The notes: generated by a model from the sequence alone, not told the origin. DNA of 50,809 bases from Lentimicrobium sp. (GCA_023957275.1 JAMLHF010000029.1:1-50809), one strand, 5' to 3'; shown: positions 9,223 through 19,452, counted from the stretch's first letter. A program made the numbers and translations.

Positions 9223-12200
9223 ATGACACTACCCCGCAACAGCACAAATACCCGACCCCGGCCGGTCTTATGGAAAAGGGCGGCGGTTGCGCTGATGCTG
9301 ACCTTTGTAACCATATTCAATGCCATGGCGCAGGAAGAGCCTGAATACGATGAGATCGGAATTTTTCTGATGATTCAGGGGATAGGCGGGTTTGAAATGG
9401 ATGCCATTTACATGAATGACAAGCTATATCTTCCGGTTGGCGGGCTTTTCGGTTTTCTGAAAATTAACCACGAGCTATCAAAAAATTATGATTCGGTGAG
9501 CGGCTTTTTCCTGAATGAGCAGAACCGGTATCTTATTTCCTATACAGGACAAACCGCAACCGTTGGCAACGAAAAATACCCGCTTGACAAAACAAACCTT
9601 TTAAGGACAGCTGACGGGCTGTACATGCGAACCGATGTCTTCGGAAAGATTTTCGGCCTTAACCTGAATTTTAATTTCAGGTCATTGTCCATAGAACTGA
9701 AGACACACCATGAATTGCCCATCATCAAGGAACTGAGACTGGCCACGATGCGTAAAAACGTAAACCGCCTGAAAGGGGAAGTTACCGTGGACACCACCCT
9801 CAAAAGACAATATCATCCGGCAAGGGGAGGAATGGTTGACTGGTCAGTGATCTCGTCGCAGACCGAAGGAGGCAGAAGCGATACCCGGGCCAGCCTGGGC
9901 ATGGGCGCTGAACTGCTGGGCGGCGAAACCAATATCATACTCAACTACTCCAGCCGCACAGGATTCGAAGAGCGGCAGCAACAATACAGATGGCGCTGGG
10001 CCAATAATGATGCCCGGGCCGTCAGGCAAATAACGGCCGGAAAGATACAACCCCGTTCTATCTCCTCTATTTACGCTCCGGTGATTGGCGTTTCGGCGAC
10101 CAATACCCCCACCACTTTCAGAAAATCATTCGGCAGCTACCTGCTGAGCGACTATACTGAACCCGGATGGACGGTTGAACTGTTTATCAACAATGTGATC
10201 GTTGATTTTACCACGGCCGATGCTTCGGGATTTTTCAGTTTTGAAGTTCCGCTGGTTTACGGCATTTCCGAGATTATCCTGAAGTTTTACGGACCATGGG
10301 GAGAAGAAAGAATCCGGGAACAAACCCTGAATATCCCCTATAACTTTCTTCCCAAAGGTACACTTGAGTATAACGTCAGCAGCGGTATCGTCAGGGACAC
10401 AACCAATGCGCTTTATACCCGTACCGAAGCGGGGGTCGGAGTTCACCGGAATTTAACGGTTGGCGGGGGTATTGAGTACCTTTCTTCCGTCAGGAGCGGC
10501 AGTTCCATCCCGTTCCTGAATACTTCATTACGCTTCCTGAAAAATTTTATGTTTACCGGAGAATATGCCCATGGAGTCAGAACCCGCGGCCTGCTGAATT
10601 ACCGCCTGCCTTCCAGTCTGATTATGGAACTGGATTACACCCGCTATGCGCCCGGTCAGCAAGCCATCAGCTTCAATTACCTTGAGGAGCGGAAAGCAAG
10701 CCTTTCCATGCCGGTCAGGCTGGGAACCTTCCGTAGTTTTGCCAGGGTAGGATTCAGGCAGAATGTGTTGGAACAGCTTACCTTTTCATCTGCCGAAGCA
10801 ATGTTATCCTCCTATTTCGGGAATGTAAGTGCGAATGTCTCCGGATTCGCAACCTGGATCACCAAAGGCAGTCCTTACATTTACTCCAATATTTCACTTG
10901 GATTAAGGATGGGGCGCAACACCAACTTCAGGCCCCAGGCCCAGCTTGACATTACAAATAAAAAGCTTGTTTCGTTAAAAGCAGAACTGGAACATACTTT
11001 CTCACAAAAAGCCCATCTCTCACTTATTTATGAAGAGAATCTCCGCTCGGTTTACCGGAGTGTGGAACTGGCATTCAGATACGACCTGAATTTTGCCCAG
11101 ACCTCAGCTTCAGCAAGGATAGCCAACAAACGCCTGTATACCACCGAAAGTGCAAGGGGTAGTTTTGCCTTTGGCAGCGGGAACGGCGCAGTGCTTGCCG
11201 ACAGCCGTTCAAAAATCGGCCGCGCCGGCATCACCATTGAGCCTTTCCTTGATATGAATCACAACGAAAAACGCGATGCCGGAGAAGCTGTCATCGAAGG
11301 GCTGAATGTCAGAATCAATGGCGGCAGAATACTCAATGACAGAGGCGATACACTTATCCGCATCATTGAACTGGAACCGTTTGCATCTTACCTGCTTGAA
11401 ATCGATGACAATACACTGGAAAATATCGCCTGGCAGATTGAGGATAAAAAAATAAGCGTCTATGCAGATCCCAACCAGTTCAAGAGGGTTTATATTCCGG
11501 TAAAGGTCATGGGTGAAGTCAACGGGATGATTTATCTGAAAGACGGCGCACAGGAAAAAGGGTTGGGCAGGATTATCATCAATGTTTCAGATTCGGCAGG
11601 TAGAATGGCAGGCAGAATTCTCTCGGAACAGGACGGATTTTATACCTTCCTGGGTCTGGCTCCGGGCAGGTATACCGCCACCGTTGACACAATACAGCTC
11701 AGCAGGCTGGGATTGATCAGCAATCCGCCCGCTATTGAATTCGAAATCGTACCATATAAATACGGAGATATTGCCGATGATATCAGTTTTACGCTATCCG
11801 CGGCATTTCCTTCTCCTGCAGGTGAAGAGACCGGGGCTGAAGGCAATAATCCCGTTGAAAAGAATCCTGAGGCAGCACCCGAAGTCATTACCATCCTTAC
11901 TGACACCATTACCCAAATATCAGAACCTGACAAAGAACCTGTCAGACAAAATCCTGCGGAGCCGGCAGAGACATCTGCAAATCAGGAACCTGAAGTTATT
12001 GAGGGGAATATCAATACATCCGCAGGCATTTATTATGTTCAGTGCGGGGCTTTTGGCAATCCCGGCAGTGCAGAAAAATTAAAAATGAAAGTTTGCGGTC
12101 ATACGGAAACGCCGTGTGGAATTATCATGGAAAAAGGTTTGTATAAAGTGAGGCTGGGATACTTCAGTAACCGGCAGGATGCGCTGAAAGAGGCCGGAAT

Positions 12201-12252
12201 ACTGAATAGCAAGGGCATAGCAGCGCAGATTGGAAAATCCGAAACCAGATAA
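9223..12252 (+). CDS. Usher-like outer-membrane beta-barrel protein with C-terminal SPOR domain
   Basis: 1009 residues. The signal peptide ends near FNAMAQ (residue 37). An N-terminal domain (about 40-185) includes MNDKLYLPVGGLFGFL. A region at 314-391 (WTVELFINNVIVDF, GFFSFEVPLVYG, NIPYNFLPKGTLEYNVSSG) mirrors the plug and adjoining strand of fimbrial ushers. Alternating aromatic beta-strands continue to about 660. Two Ig/SdrB-like domains follow (669-760, FLDMNHNEKRDAGE; and 765-860, GFYTFLGLAPGRYTATV), then a Pro/Glu-rich linker and a SPOR domain (930-1005, YYVQCGAFGNPGSAEKLK). SPOR domains bind denuded peptidoglycan and would sit in the periplasm. The order chaperone, adhesin, subunit, usher fits a chaperone-usher operon. 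Other possible readings are a different beta-barrel porin or an assembly protein of another fibre. Usher identity is moderately sure. Confidence 0.68.
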   Translation: MTLPRNSTNTRPRPVLWKRAAVALMLTFVTIFNAMAQEEPEYDEIGIFLMIQGIGGFEMDAIYMNDKLYLPVGGLFGFLKINHELSKNYDSVSGFFLNEQNRYLISYTGQTATVGNEKYPLDKTNLLRTADGLYMRTDVFGKIFGLNLNFNFRSLSIELKTHHELPIIKELRLATMRKNVNRLKGEVTVDTTLKRQYHPARGGMVDWSVISSQTEGGRSDTRASLGMGAELLGGETNIILNYSSRTGFEERQQQYRWRWANNDARAVRQITAGKIQPRSISSIYAPVIGVSATNTPTTFRKSFGSYLLSDYTEPGWTVELFINNVIVDFTTADASGFFSFEVPLVYGISEIILKFYGPWGEERIREQTLNIPYNFLPKGTLEYNVSSGIVRDTTNALYTRTEAGVGVHRNLTVGGGIEYLSSVRSGSSIPFLNTSLRFLKNFMFTGEYAHGVRTRGLLNYRLPSSLIMELDYTRYAPGQQAISFNYLEERKASLSMPVRLGTFRSFARVGFRQNVLEQLTFSSAEAMLSSYFGNVSANVSGFATWITKGSPYIYSNISLGLRMGRNTNFRPQAQLDITNKKLVSLKAELEHTFSQKAHLSLIYEENLRSVYRSVELAFRYDLNFAQTSASARIANKRLYTTESARGSFAFGSGNGAVLADSRSKIGRAGITIEPFLDMNHNEKRDAGEAVIEGLNVRINGGRILNDRGDTLIRIIELEPFASYLLEIDDNTLENIAWQIEDKKISVYADPNQFKRVYIPVKVMGEVNGMIYLKDGAQEKGLGRIIINVSDSAGRMAGRILSEQDGFYTFLGLAPGRYTATVDTIQLSRLGLISNPPAIEFEIVPYKYGDIADDISFTLSAAFPSPAGEETGAEGNNPVEKNPEAAPEVITILTDTITQISEPDKEPVRQNPAEPAETSANQEPEVIEGNINTSAGIYYVQCGAFGNPGSAEKLKMKVCGHTETPCGIIMEKGLYKVRLGYFSNRQDALKEAGILNSKGIAAQIGKSETR

Positions 12253-12277
12253 TACTATTTGCCATTTTCAATAAACC

Positions 12278-12823
12278 ATGCAAAAGAAAGCCTATCCGGA
12301 GATTACAACCGTCAGACTTTTGCTCAGAAAGTTCAGTGCAGAAGATGCTAAAGACGTTCAACGAATGGCCGGTAGCGAAGCCGTCGCATCCAATACCCTT
12401 GCCATGCCTTTCCCCTATCTCGACGGAATGGCCGAAGCCTGGATCGCCACGCATGAAAAGGAGTTTGAGGAAGGAAAGTCAGCTGTTTTTGCCATCACAC
12501 TCAAAGAGAGCGGCCAATTGATCGGCGCCATTGGTCTTTCAATGCAATTACATTATAAACTTGCCGAACTGGGCTACTGGATAGGCGAAGATTTCTGGAA
12601 CCGTGGCTATTGCACAGAGGCGGTAAAGGCAGTGCTGGATTTTGCTTTTAACACCTTGCACCTGCATAAGGTAACAGCAAACCATTTCGCCGGCAATCCG
12701 GCTTCCGGACGCGTAATGGAAAAAGCCGGCATGCATTATGAAGCAACGCTGAAATCACATATCCTTCACTGGGGGAAATACAAAGACCTGGTTTGCTATG
12801 CTGTTTTCGGAAATATGGAGTAA
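12278..12823 (+). CDS. GNAT acetyltransferase, RimJ/RimL type
   Basis: 181 residues, normal for the family. It starts TVRLLLRKFSAEDA (the usual substrate-side N-terminus), has the acetyl-CoA-binding strand/loop FWNRGYCTEAVKAVLDFAF near residues 107-125, and ends with NPASGRVMEKAGMHYEATL followed by YAVFG, all hallmarks of the RimJ/RimL-like N-acetyltransferase group. These enzymes transfer acetyl groups from acetyl-CoA to N-terminal or other amines, and the real substrate cannot be told from sequence. It starts 25 nt after the usher-like gene and might be co-transcribed, although nothing ties it functionally to that locus. Confidence 0.85.
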   Translation: MQKKAYPEITTVRLLLRKFSAEDAKDVQRMAGSEAVASNTLAMPFPYLDGMAEAWIATHEKEFEEGKSAVFAITLKESGQLIGAIGLSMQLHYKLAELGYWIGEDFWNRGYCTEAVKAVLDFAFNTLHLHKVTANHFAGNPASGRVMEKAGMHYEATLKSHILHWGKYKDLVCYAVFGNME

Positions 12824-13013
12824 TTTCAGGGAAACAAGTTTGCAGGCAGCCGTTATCCGATATAAAACGGAATCTCATTGTATTGAAAAAAACATAAAGG
12901 CATAAATACTATCTGATTCAGCGCCGAAAACAGAAGATTTTTATCGTAAATTAGCCATTTGCCGGATATATTCAGAATAGGCTTTCTTATTTGATTTTTA
13001 TATACAAAAAAAA

Positions 13014-16000
13014 ATGCTTATGTCTTTAATTACAAAGAAACTCCGATGGTTTTACTGGTCGCTGATGATGCTGGGTACCGCTTGCGGTCCGGCCGATCTG
13101 GTTAAAGTTGAATCTATGAATTTCGATCAGCAGATCGATCAGTTCCAGAACCTGGAATTCAATTTTAACCGCGATCTGGCCGTTGATTCCATATTCAACC
13201 GTTGGGACTCGTCGGAATACATAAAGATTTCCCCCGCAATTCCCGGGCGCTTTAAATGGACATCGGCACGGCAACTGGTATTTTCCCCGGCCTTGCCATT
13301 TGCGCCAAACACCGATTACACGGCGACACTTACCAAAGAATTGTCGAAATTCGGCGAAAAGAAATACAATCCTGAAACTGAGGATATCCGGTTTCATACC
13401 CCTTACCTTGCCATAGAACAGGCTTTTGCCTACTGGGGTGTGAGTGAATCTGACCCCGGCCAGGTACAACTCCGGATTATCATTCAGTTTAATTATGAGG
13501 TAGAGCCGGGCAGTATCCGCAGTTTTGTGACGCTCAGCAATAACGGCAACACCCTGATGTATGACCTTGCCGGCAGCAGAAACGCGAATGAAGCTGAGCT
13601 GGCCATTCCGGTATCCGGCCAATCAACGCCGGAGGGTGAAATATCGGTTGTTATGGGTAAAGGCATGCAATGCAAAGGCTCCGACCGTACCAATCCCGAA
13701 GACATTTCGTTAGCCCTGGCTGTTCCTCCCCGCGACAGGCTCGAAATTTCGGATGTCACCGCCGATTTCGAGGAGGGCGAAGGCGTGATCCGCGTTTTCA
13801 CTTCCCAACCGGTAGTGATACAGGGGATGAAAGGGCTTTTGAAGATAAATCCCGACATTCCCTTTGAACTGAACTCTATTGGCAATGGTTTTTCGCTGAA
13901 AGGCAATTTTGCCGACGGAACTTCGGTGGAATTAAGCGTATCCGGGAAAATCAAAGGCATTTTTGGCCCCGAACTGGGCAGCGATCAGAAATTCACCGTC
14001 ACATTCGGCGCATTACAACCCTACATTGCCTTCAGCGATCAGAACAGCCTTTACCTGACGCCGGCAGGTGCCCGCAACCTCGGGCTGAACATCATCAATA
14101 TCCCGAAAATTAAAATTACCGTATTTAAGGTATTTGAGAACAACATCCAGCATTTTATGCGCAACGGGAAAAGCTGGAACTGGTATTACGAAGACGACAA
14201 CTATTACGAATCATACGGTTACAGTCTGGATGAAAATTTCGGGAAAATAATTACCACCCGGGAGATTGATACACGCTCACTTCCGCGCAAAGGCAACATC
14301 AGGCTGCTCAATCTTAAACCCGATGAACTGGAATTGTCTGCCGATGCCAAAGGGCTGTACCTGATCAAGGCCGAATCTGTTGAAAAATCATGGCTGAGCG
14401 ATGTACAGCTGGTGTCGGTTTCAGACATCGGCCTTATCGTGCGCCAGGGTGCTGATGAAATTTTTGTGGCCGCCCGCTCCATTGCCACCGCCGGTCCGCT
14501 TGAGGGGGTCACCATAAATTTTATCAGCCGTAACAACCAGATGGTTCACCAGGTAAAGACCGGATCTGATGGCACCGCCATCTTCAGGGATATGCAGAAA
14601 ACCATCCCCGGCTACACCATTACAATGATCTCCGCCAGGAAGGACAATGACTTCAATGTATTGCTCTTTGACAGGTCAGCCGTTGAAACTTCCCGTTTCG
14701 ATGCCGGAGGGAAAAGAACAGCCGGACTGAAATACGATGTGTATTTCTATGGCGACCGAAACCTTTACCGGCCCGGTGATTCCGTTTTCTTCAATGCAAT
14801 AGTCCGCAGTTTTGAATGGGAAACCATTCCGGAGCTTCCTGTAAAATTCAGGATCATCGCGCCTGATGGCCGCGACTATATGGTAAGGCGCGCCCAGCTT
14901 AACAAAAACGGAGCAGTACCGATGAATTTCGGCCTGCCCGCAACTGCGCTCACCGGCACTTATGTAATTGAGATGCTGGCATCAAACGATGTGCTGATGG
15001 GCAGTTACCGGATCGCGGTCGAAGATTTTGTGCCCGACCGAATCAGGGTTGAGGTTAATACGGATAAAAAAGTTTACAAACCGGGGGAAAGGCTTACTGC
15101 CGGAGTAACCGCGACCAATCTGTTCGGCCCTCCGGCCTCCGGCCGTAAGGTAGAAAATGAACTGCGCATCAGCCGGAAGGCTTTCAATCCTGCAAAATAT
15201 CCCGATTTCAACTTCAACATCCTTACACCAGCTGATATTTATATTGAAAATCAGATAAATGAAGGAGTTACCGGACCCGAAGGAAAACTGGATCAGCAGT
15301 TCAGTCTGCCCGGGCACCTGAACATCGGCATTCTCGAGGCCAGACTGTTCACAACCGTTTTTGATGAAACCGGGCGGCCTGTCAACCGTTACACACCCGC
15401 AGAAATCTTCACCCAGGAGTATTTCCCGGGCATTAAACGTTTACCCGGCTGGGTTTCAACTCAAAAGCCTCTCAACATCAGCCTGTTATCGCTCAACCGT
15501 GATGAAAAGCCTGCCGGAGGGAGAGCCAGGATTGAAATCGTACACCTGAAATGGGAAACGGTGCTTGAACGCAACTATGGCCAGACCAGTTACCGCTCGC
15601 AGAAAAAAGAAAGCATTGTTTTTTCGAGGGAGGTCACCATTTCACCTCAGGGCTACTCATTCCAGTATTCTCCCCCGCTTTCAGGCGAATATCAGGTCAG
15701 GGTCAGCAATACCGGCAGTCCCAACTATGTAGCCGAGGGCTTTTACGCCTATGGCTGGGGTGATGCCGGGAGTTCATCCTTTTATGTGAACCGCGAAGGC
15801 GAAATCGGCATAGAAGCCGACCTGGAGCAATACAAACCGGGAGATCTGGCAAAGGTGCTTTTCAAAACTCCGTTCGACGGCGAAATGCTTGTGACCATAG
15901 AGCAGGACAAAGTGCTGGAGCACCATTCACTGCAAGCCTCAGGGGGAGGTGCCACTCTGAATCTGAAGGTGAGTGAAGCATTTATGCCCAACGTATATAT

Positions 16001-18425
16001 AAGCGCGACACTGATCAGGAAAACCGACAATTCGGGCCTGCCACTTACCGTTGCACACGGATATTCAAGTTTAAAGGTTGACATGCCCAACCGCAGGCTT
16101 GGCGTTGTCATAGAAGCTCCTTCAAAATCGCGCTCCAGGGTCAGCCAATCCGTTAAAGTAAAAACAGCGCCCCACGCTGAAGTGACCATTGCTGTTGTAG
16201 ACGAGGGGATTCTGCAGATAACTGACTATAAAACACCTGACCCCTATAACCATTTTTATCAGAAAAGGGCGCTCGAAGTAACCCCTTACGACCTGTTTGA
16301 TGAACTGTTTCCCGAGCTCCCGGGCGGCAGATCTTCGAGTGGCGGCGACCGGGGCTTCGATTTGGGCAAACGGCTGAATCCGCTTACATCAAAACGGGTA
16401 AAACTGCTCTCGCTATGGAGTGGCGTTAAAAAAGCAGATGCAAAGGGAGAGGTTGTTTTTAACATCAGCATTCCGCAATTTTCAGGAGCAGTAAGGGTAA
16501 TGGCCATTGCTTACAAAGAAAAGCAGTTTGGATCAGCTGAGAAGCAGATCAGGATTGCTGATCCGCTGGTAATCAGCAGTTCATTGCCCCGTTTCCTCAG
16601 TCCGGGAGACAATGCAGAGATAGCCGTTACTTTTACCAATACCACCGGGAAATCCATGACCGTAAAACCGGGGGTTAAAGTTTCCGGATTGCTGGAAGCC
16701 GGCAAATTCAGCGAATCCGGCGTCAGCATTCCACCGAATAGTGAGAAACAGGTTTATTATAACCTGAAGGCCGGAAAAGCCACCGGAAAAGCAACAGTTA
16801 CCGTGAGTGCCGCCATGACAGGCGAGACCTTCACCGAATTGACGGAAATCGGTGTAAGACCGGCTGTAAGTTTTGAGAAAACATCCGGCGCAGGCAGTAT
16901 AAAAGCCGGTCAAAAAGCTACACTAAAGCCCGATACTGAATTTATTGAAGGAACGGGATCATCAAAACTACTGCTCACCCGGTCTCCGGCCGGACGATAC
17001 GCACGCGACCTGAGCGAACTGGTCAATTATCCCTATGGATGTCTCGAACAGACCATTTCGGCAGCCTTTCCCCAGCTCTATTTCGATGACCTGGCCGGCA
17101 TGCTTAAACAGGGTCACCTGGCGGGCAAATTCAACATCGCGGAAAATATCAACGAGGCCATCATGAAAATTGCCGCACTTCAGCAGTACAACGGCGGCCT
17201 TGTTTCCTGGCCTTCGGGAGGAGAAGCGCATTGGTGGAACTCCGCCTATGCCGCCCACTTCCTCTATGAAGCCGGAAATGCAGGTTATTCGGTCAATCCC
17301 ATTGTGGCTGGCAATATTTACCGATATCTGACTGAAAGAATCAAACAGAAACCTGTAACCGAATATTTCTACAAAACTGAAGGCAATCCCCAATGGCAGC
17401 GGAAAATACAGCCAAACAGAGAAACTTTCTATTCGCTTTATGTGCTTGCACTGGCAGGAAAACAACATCTGCCTGCTATGAACTATTACAAGGCCAGGGC
17501 CGGTGAACTGAGCACCGACAGCCGGTTTATGCTTGCCTGCGCTTACGCACTGGCAGGCGACAAGAAAAGTTTCGGGGAACTTTTACCCCGCGCCTGGGAT
17601 AACAGCACCGAACCGGCCGTAATGAGCGGAGGCAGTTACAGCTCGCCCCTGCGCGACAGGGCCGTTGCCCTCTATACCCTGGTAAACGCTGATCCTGACC
17701 ATCCTCAGGTTGCCGTACTGGCGCGGCAGGTGGGTGAAATGATGGCCGCCTCCCGCTGGATGTCCACCCAGGAAAGAGCGTTCGCCTTGCTGGCACTTGG
17801 CAGACTGGCCGGTCAGGCCAAATCTGACGACATCACTGCCGGAGTTGAGATCAAGGGCCGTAAAAAAGCATCTTTTACAGGAGATGACCTTTTGCTGGAT
17901 ATAACCGGAACGGAAGCAACAATTACCGCAAGCGGTTCAGGCATGCTCTACTATTATCTTGAAACGGAAGGCATCCCGGCATCGGGAGAAAACAGGGAAG
18001 AAGACAGGGTACTATCCGTCAGGCGGCGCCTGCTCGACCGCAACGGCGCTCAGATCAGCCAACAGGAAATCAGACAGAACGACCTGATCGTGGTTGAAAT
18101 CACCCTCTCGACCAACGACAACAGCACCGTTGAAAATGTTGTGATCACCGATATCCTGCCGGCCTGTTTCGAAGTGGAAAACACCCGCCTGACTGCCGAC
18201 AGGGGCATCAGTTGGGCCAAAGACCGGTCGGTTCCCGAATACACCGATATCAGGGACGACAGGGTCAGCTTCTTTGTCAACGCAGGCGGCAAACAGCAGA
18301 AATTCTATTATATGGTCAGGGCAACCTCCAAGGGAACCTTTAAACAGGGGCCGGTAAGCGCGGATGCCATGTATAACGGACAGTATTATTCCTACCATGG
18401 ATCAGGAGAAGTCAGGGTAAAATAA
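13014..18425 (+). CDS. Thioester-containing alpha-2-macroglobulin lipoprotein
   Basis: 1803 residues, in the size range of bacterial alpha-2-macroglobulins (YfhM-like). The N-terminal signal ends at LGTAC, so C24 is a probable lipidation site; the lipobox is not ideal. Macroglobulin beta domains fill the N-terminal two thirds. LKYDVYFYGDRNLYRPGDSVFF near residue 575 and PDRIRVEVNTDKKVYKPGE near 675 are typical. The alpha-2-macroglobulin core motif follows (VKTAPHAEVTIAVVDEGIL, about 1047-1065). The thioester motif is YGCLEQ, with C1343 and Q1346 forming the bond, and is followed by an alpha-toroid TED domain. A Gly/Ser-rich stretch (PGGRSSSGGDRG, about 1103) may be the bait region. The role is a periplasmic trap for proteases that breach the cell. 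The next gene starts 5 nt after its stop. Confidence 0.92.
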   Translation: MLMSLITKKLRWFYWSLMMLGTACGPADLVKVESMNFDQQIDQFQNLEFNFNRDLAVDSIFNRWDSSEYIKISPAIPGRFKWTSARQLVFSPALPFAPNTDYTATLTKELSKFGEKKYNPETEDIRFHTPYLAIEQAFAYWGVSESDPGQVQLRIIIQFNYEVEPGSIRSFVTLSNNGNTLMYDLAGSRNANEAELAIPVSGQSTPEGEISVVMGKGMQCKGSDRTNPEDISLALAVPPRDRLEISDVTADFEEGEGVIRVFTSQPVVIQGMKGLLKINPDIPFELNSIGNGFSLKGNFADGTSVELSVSGKIKGIFGPELGSDQKFTVTFGALQPYIAFSDQNSLYLTPAGARNLGLNIINIPKIKITVFKVFENNIQHFMRNGKSWNWYYEDDNYYESYGYSLDENFGKIITTREIDTRSLPRKGNIRLLNLKPDELELSADAKGLYLIKAESVEKSWLSDVQLVSVSDIGLIVRQGADEIFVAARSIATAGPLEGVTINFISRNNQMVHQVKTGSDGTAIFRDMQKTIPGYTITMISARKDNDFNVLLFDRSAVETSRFDAGGKRTAGLKYDVYFYGDRNLYRPGDSVFFNAIVRSFEWETIPELPVKFRIIAPDGRDYMVRRAQLNKNGAVPMNFGLPATALTGTYVIEMLASNDVLMGSYRIAVEDFVPDRIRVEVNTDKKVYKPGERLTAGVTATNLFGPPASGRKVENELRISRKAFNPAKYPDFNFNILTPADIYIENQINEGVTGPEGKLDQQFSLPGHLNIGILEARLFTTVFDETGRPVNRYTPAEIFTQEYFPGIKRLPGWVSTQKPLNISLLSLNRDEKPAGGRARIEIVHLKWETVLERNYGQTSYRSQKKESIVFSREVTISPQGYSFQYSPPLSGEYQVRVSNTGSPNYVAEGFYAYGWGDAGSSSFYVNREGEIGIEADLEQYKPGDLAKVLFKTPFDGEMLVTIEQDKVLEHHSLQASGGGATLNLKVSEAFMPNVYISATLIRKTDNSGLPLTVAHGYSSLKVDMPNRRLGVVIEAPSKSRSRVSQSVKVKTAPHAEVTIAVVDEGILQITDYKTPDPYNHFYQKRALEVTPYDLFDELFPELPGGRSSSGGDRGFDLGKRLNPLTSKRVKLLSLWSGVKKADAKGEVVFNISIPQFSGAVRVMAIAYKEKQFGSAEKQIRIADPLVISSSLPRFLSPGDNAEIAVTFTNTTGKSMTVKPGVKVSGLLEAGKFSESGVSIPPNSEKQVYYNLKAGKATGKATVTVSAAMTGETFTELTEIGVRPAVSFEKTSGAGSIKAGQKATLKPDTEFIEGTGSSKLLLTRSPAGRYARDLSELVNYPYGCLEQTISAAFPQLYFDDLAGMLKQGHLAGKFNIAENINEAIMKIAALQQYNGGLVSWPSGGEAHWWNSAYAAHFLYEAGNAGYSVNPIVAGNIYRYLTERIKQKPVTEYFYKTEGNPQWQRKIQPNRETFYSLYVLALAGKQHLPAMNYYKARAGELSTDSRFMLACAYALAGDKKSFGELLPRAWDNSTEPAVMSGGSYSSPLRDRAVALYTLVNADPDHPQVAVLARQVGEMMAASRWMSTQERAFALLALGRLAGQAKSDDITAGVEIKGRKKASFTGDDLLLDITGTEATITASGSGMLYYYLETEGIPASGENREEDRVLSVRRRLLDRNGAQISQQEIRQNDLIVVEITLSTNDNSTVENVVITDILPACFEVENTRLTADRGISWAKDRSVPEYTDIRDDRVSFFVNAGGKQQKFYYMVRATSKGTFKQGPVSADAMYNGQYYSYHGSGEVRVK

Positions 18426-18430
18426 AGGAT

Positions 18431-19435
18431 ATGATCAACTTCATGGATGTATTTACAGATGCACAGCAATGGCTGAAATTATTCATGCACGACCTGGCTG
18501 ATGCCCCCTGGGCGTTAATATGGGTTGGCTGGATATTGCTATACCTGCTGTTTTTACCCTTCTATTTTCCCGGTAAGGACCAGGCGGAAACCGGCAAACT
18601 GAAGCTGAACCTGATGTTGCAGGGACTGATTGCCGGCGCGCTGAGCGGATTGCTCACAGGGGTGATCTTTGCCATTGCGCCGCTTGCGCTACTGGCGTGG
18701 CTTTGGATCACCCTGGCGCCTGCACTGCTGGGCATTCTCAGCGGGTTGCTCAGGAAACTTGCAACCGGCAAATGGAACACCTTTGACAATGCCTTGCGCA
18801 TCCTGGCAGGCAACTTCTATATCGAGCCCGGACAAACTTTTTTCAGGGGAATCATGCAGGGGCTTGGCCGGCAATTCTGGGAACAGCCCCAGACCCTGAT
18901 CGGCAATGCCCTGGCCCACCTGCTGAACAGCGTGTGGTTATTCGAAAAAACCATTGCCGGCGGCGGGGCAACCTTTATGCAGGGTAAAGTACCCATGGCC
19001 AATGGGGTGACATTTGGATCCTTTATACTGGTTAACGATATGGGCGGGCCGGTGGTAGACAAAATGCTGATATCAGGCAGGCAATCCCCACTGCTTAAGC
19101 TGCTCAGGCACGAATACGGCCATTACCTGCAGAACAGGGAAAGCGGATGGCTATACCTTTTTAAATACGGAATTCCAAGCGCCGGTATGGTCGTCTGGCC
19201 GGAAAAAGATGCGGAATTCCGGTCCGACAGATATCTCCTGATTCAAAACGGAACCACCCCGCTTTTCAGAAGTTACGGAGAGACCTATCAAAAGATCAAG
19301 CCGGTCTGGTGGGAATTTGCACTGATGTTCACTGCCATTATCACGGCAGCGGTATGGGGCGGCCCGGCAGCGGGAGCCGGCGCCTGGCTGCTGACTGCCG
19401 GAGTGATCGCGGCATTCAATTTAAAAAACAGGTAG
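18431..19435 (+). CDS. Membrane protein with HEYGH zinc-peptidase-like motif
   Basis: 334 residues. Predicted hydrophobic segments lie at about 25-47, 62-83 and 87-110, and two more near the C-terminus (about 293-330). The central part contains GVTFGSFILVND followed by LLRHEYGHYLQNRESGW; H227, E228 and H231 form an HExxH motif, and EKDAEFRSDRY about 30 residues later could supply a further ligand. HEYGHYLQ domains of this kind occur in several Bacteroidota membrane and secreted proteins. A zinc-dependent peptidase activity is possible but not proven. It starts 5 nt after the alpha-2-macroglobulin gene, so the two are almost surely co-transcribed. I do not recognise a gene name. Confidence 0.65.
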   Translation: MINFMDVFTDAQQWLKLFMHDLADAPWALIWVGWILLYLLFLPFYFPGKDQAETGKLKLNLMLQGLIAGALSGLLTGVIFAIAPLALLAWLWITLAPALLGILSGLLRKLATGKWNTFDNALRILAGNFYIEPGQTFFRGIMQGLGRQFWEQPQTLIGNALAHLLNSVWLFEKTIAGGGATFMQGKVPMANGVTFGSFILVNDMGGPVVDKMLISGRQSPLLKLLRHEYGHYLQNRESGWLYLFKYGIPSAGMVVWPEKDAEFRSDRYLLIQNGTTPLFRSYGETYQKIKPVWWEFALMFTAIITAAVWGGPAAGAGAWLLTAGVIAAFNLKNR

Positions 19436-19452
19436 CAGGGGAATCCCCGATA

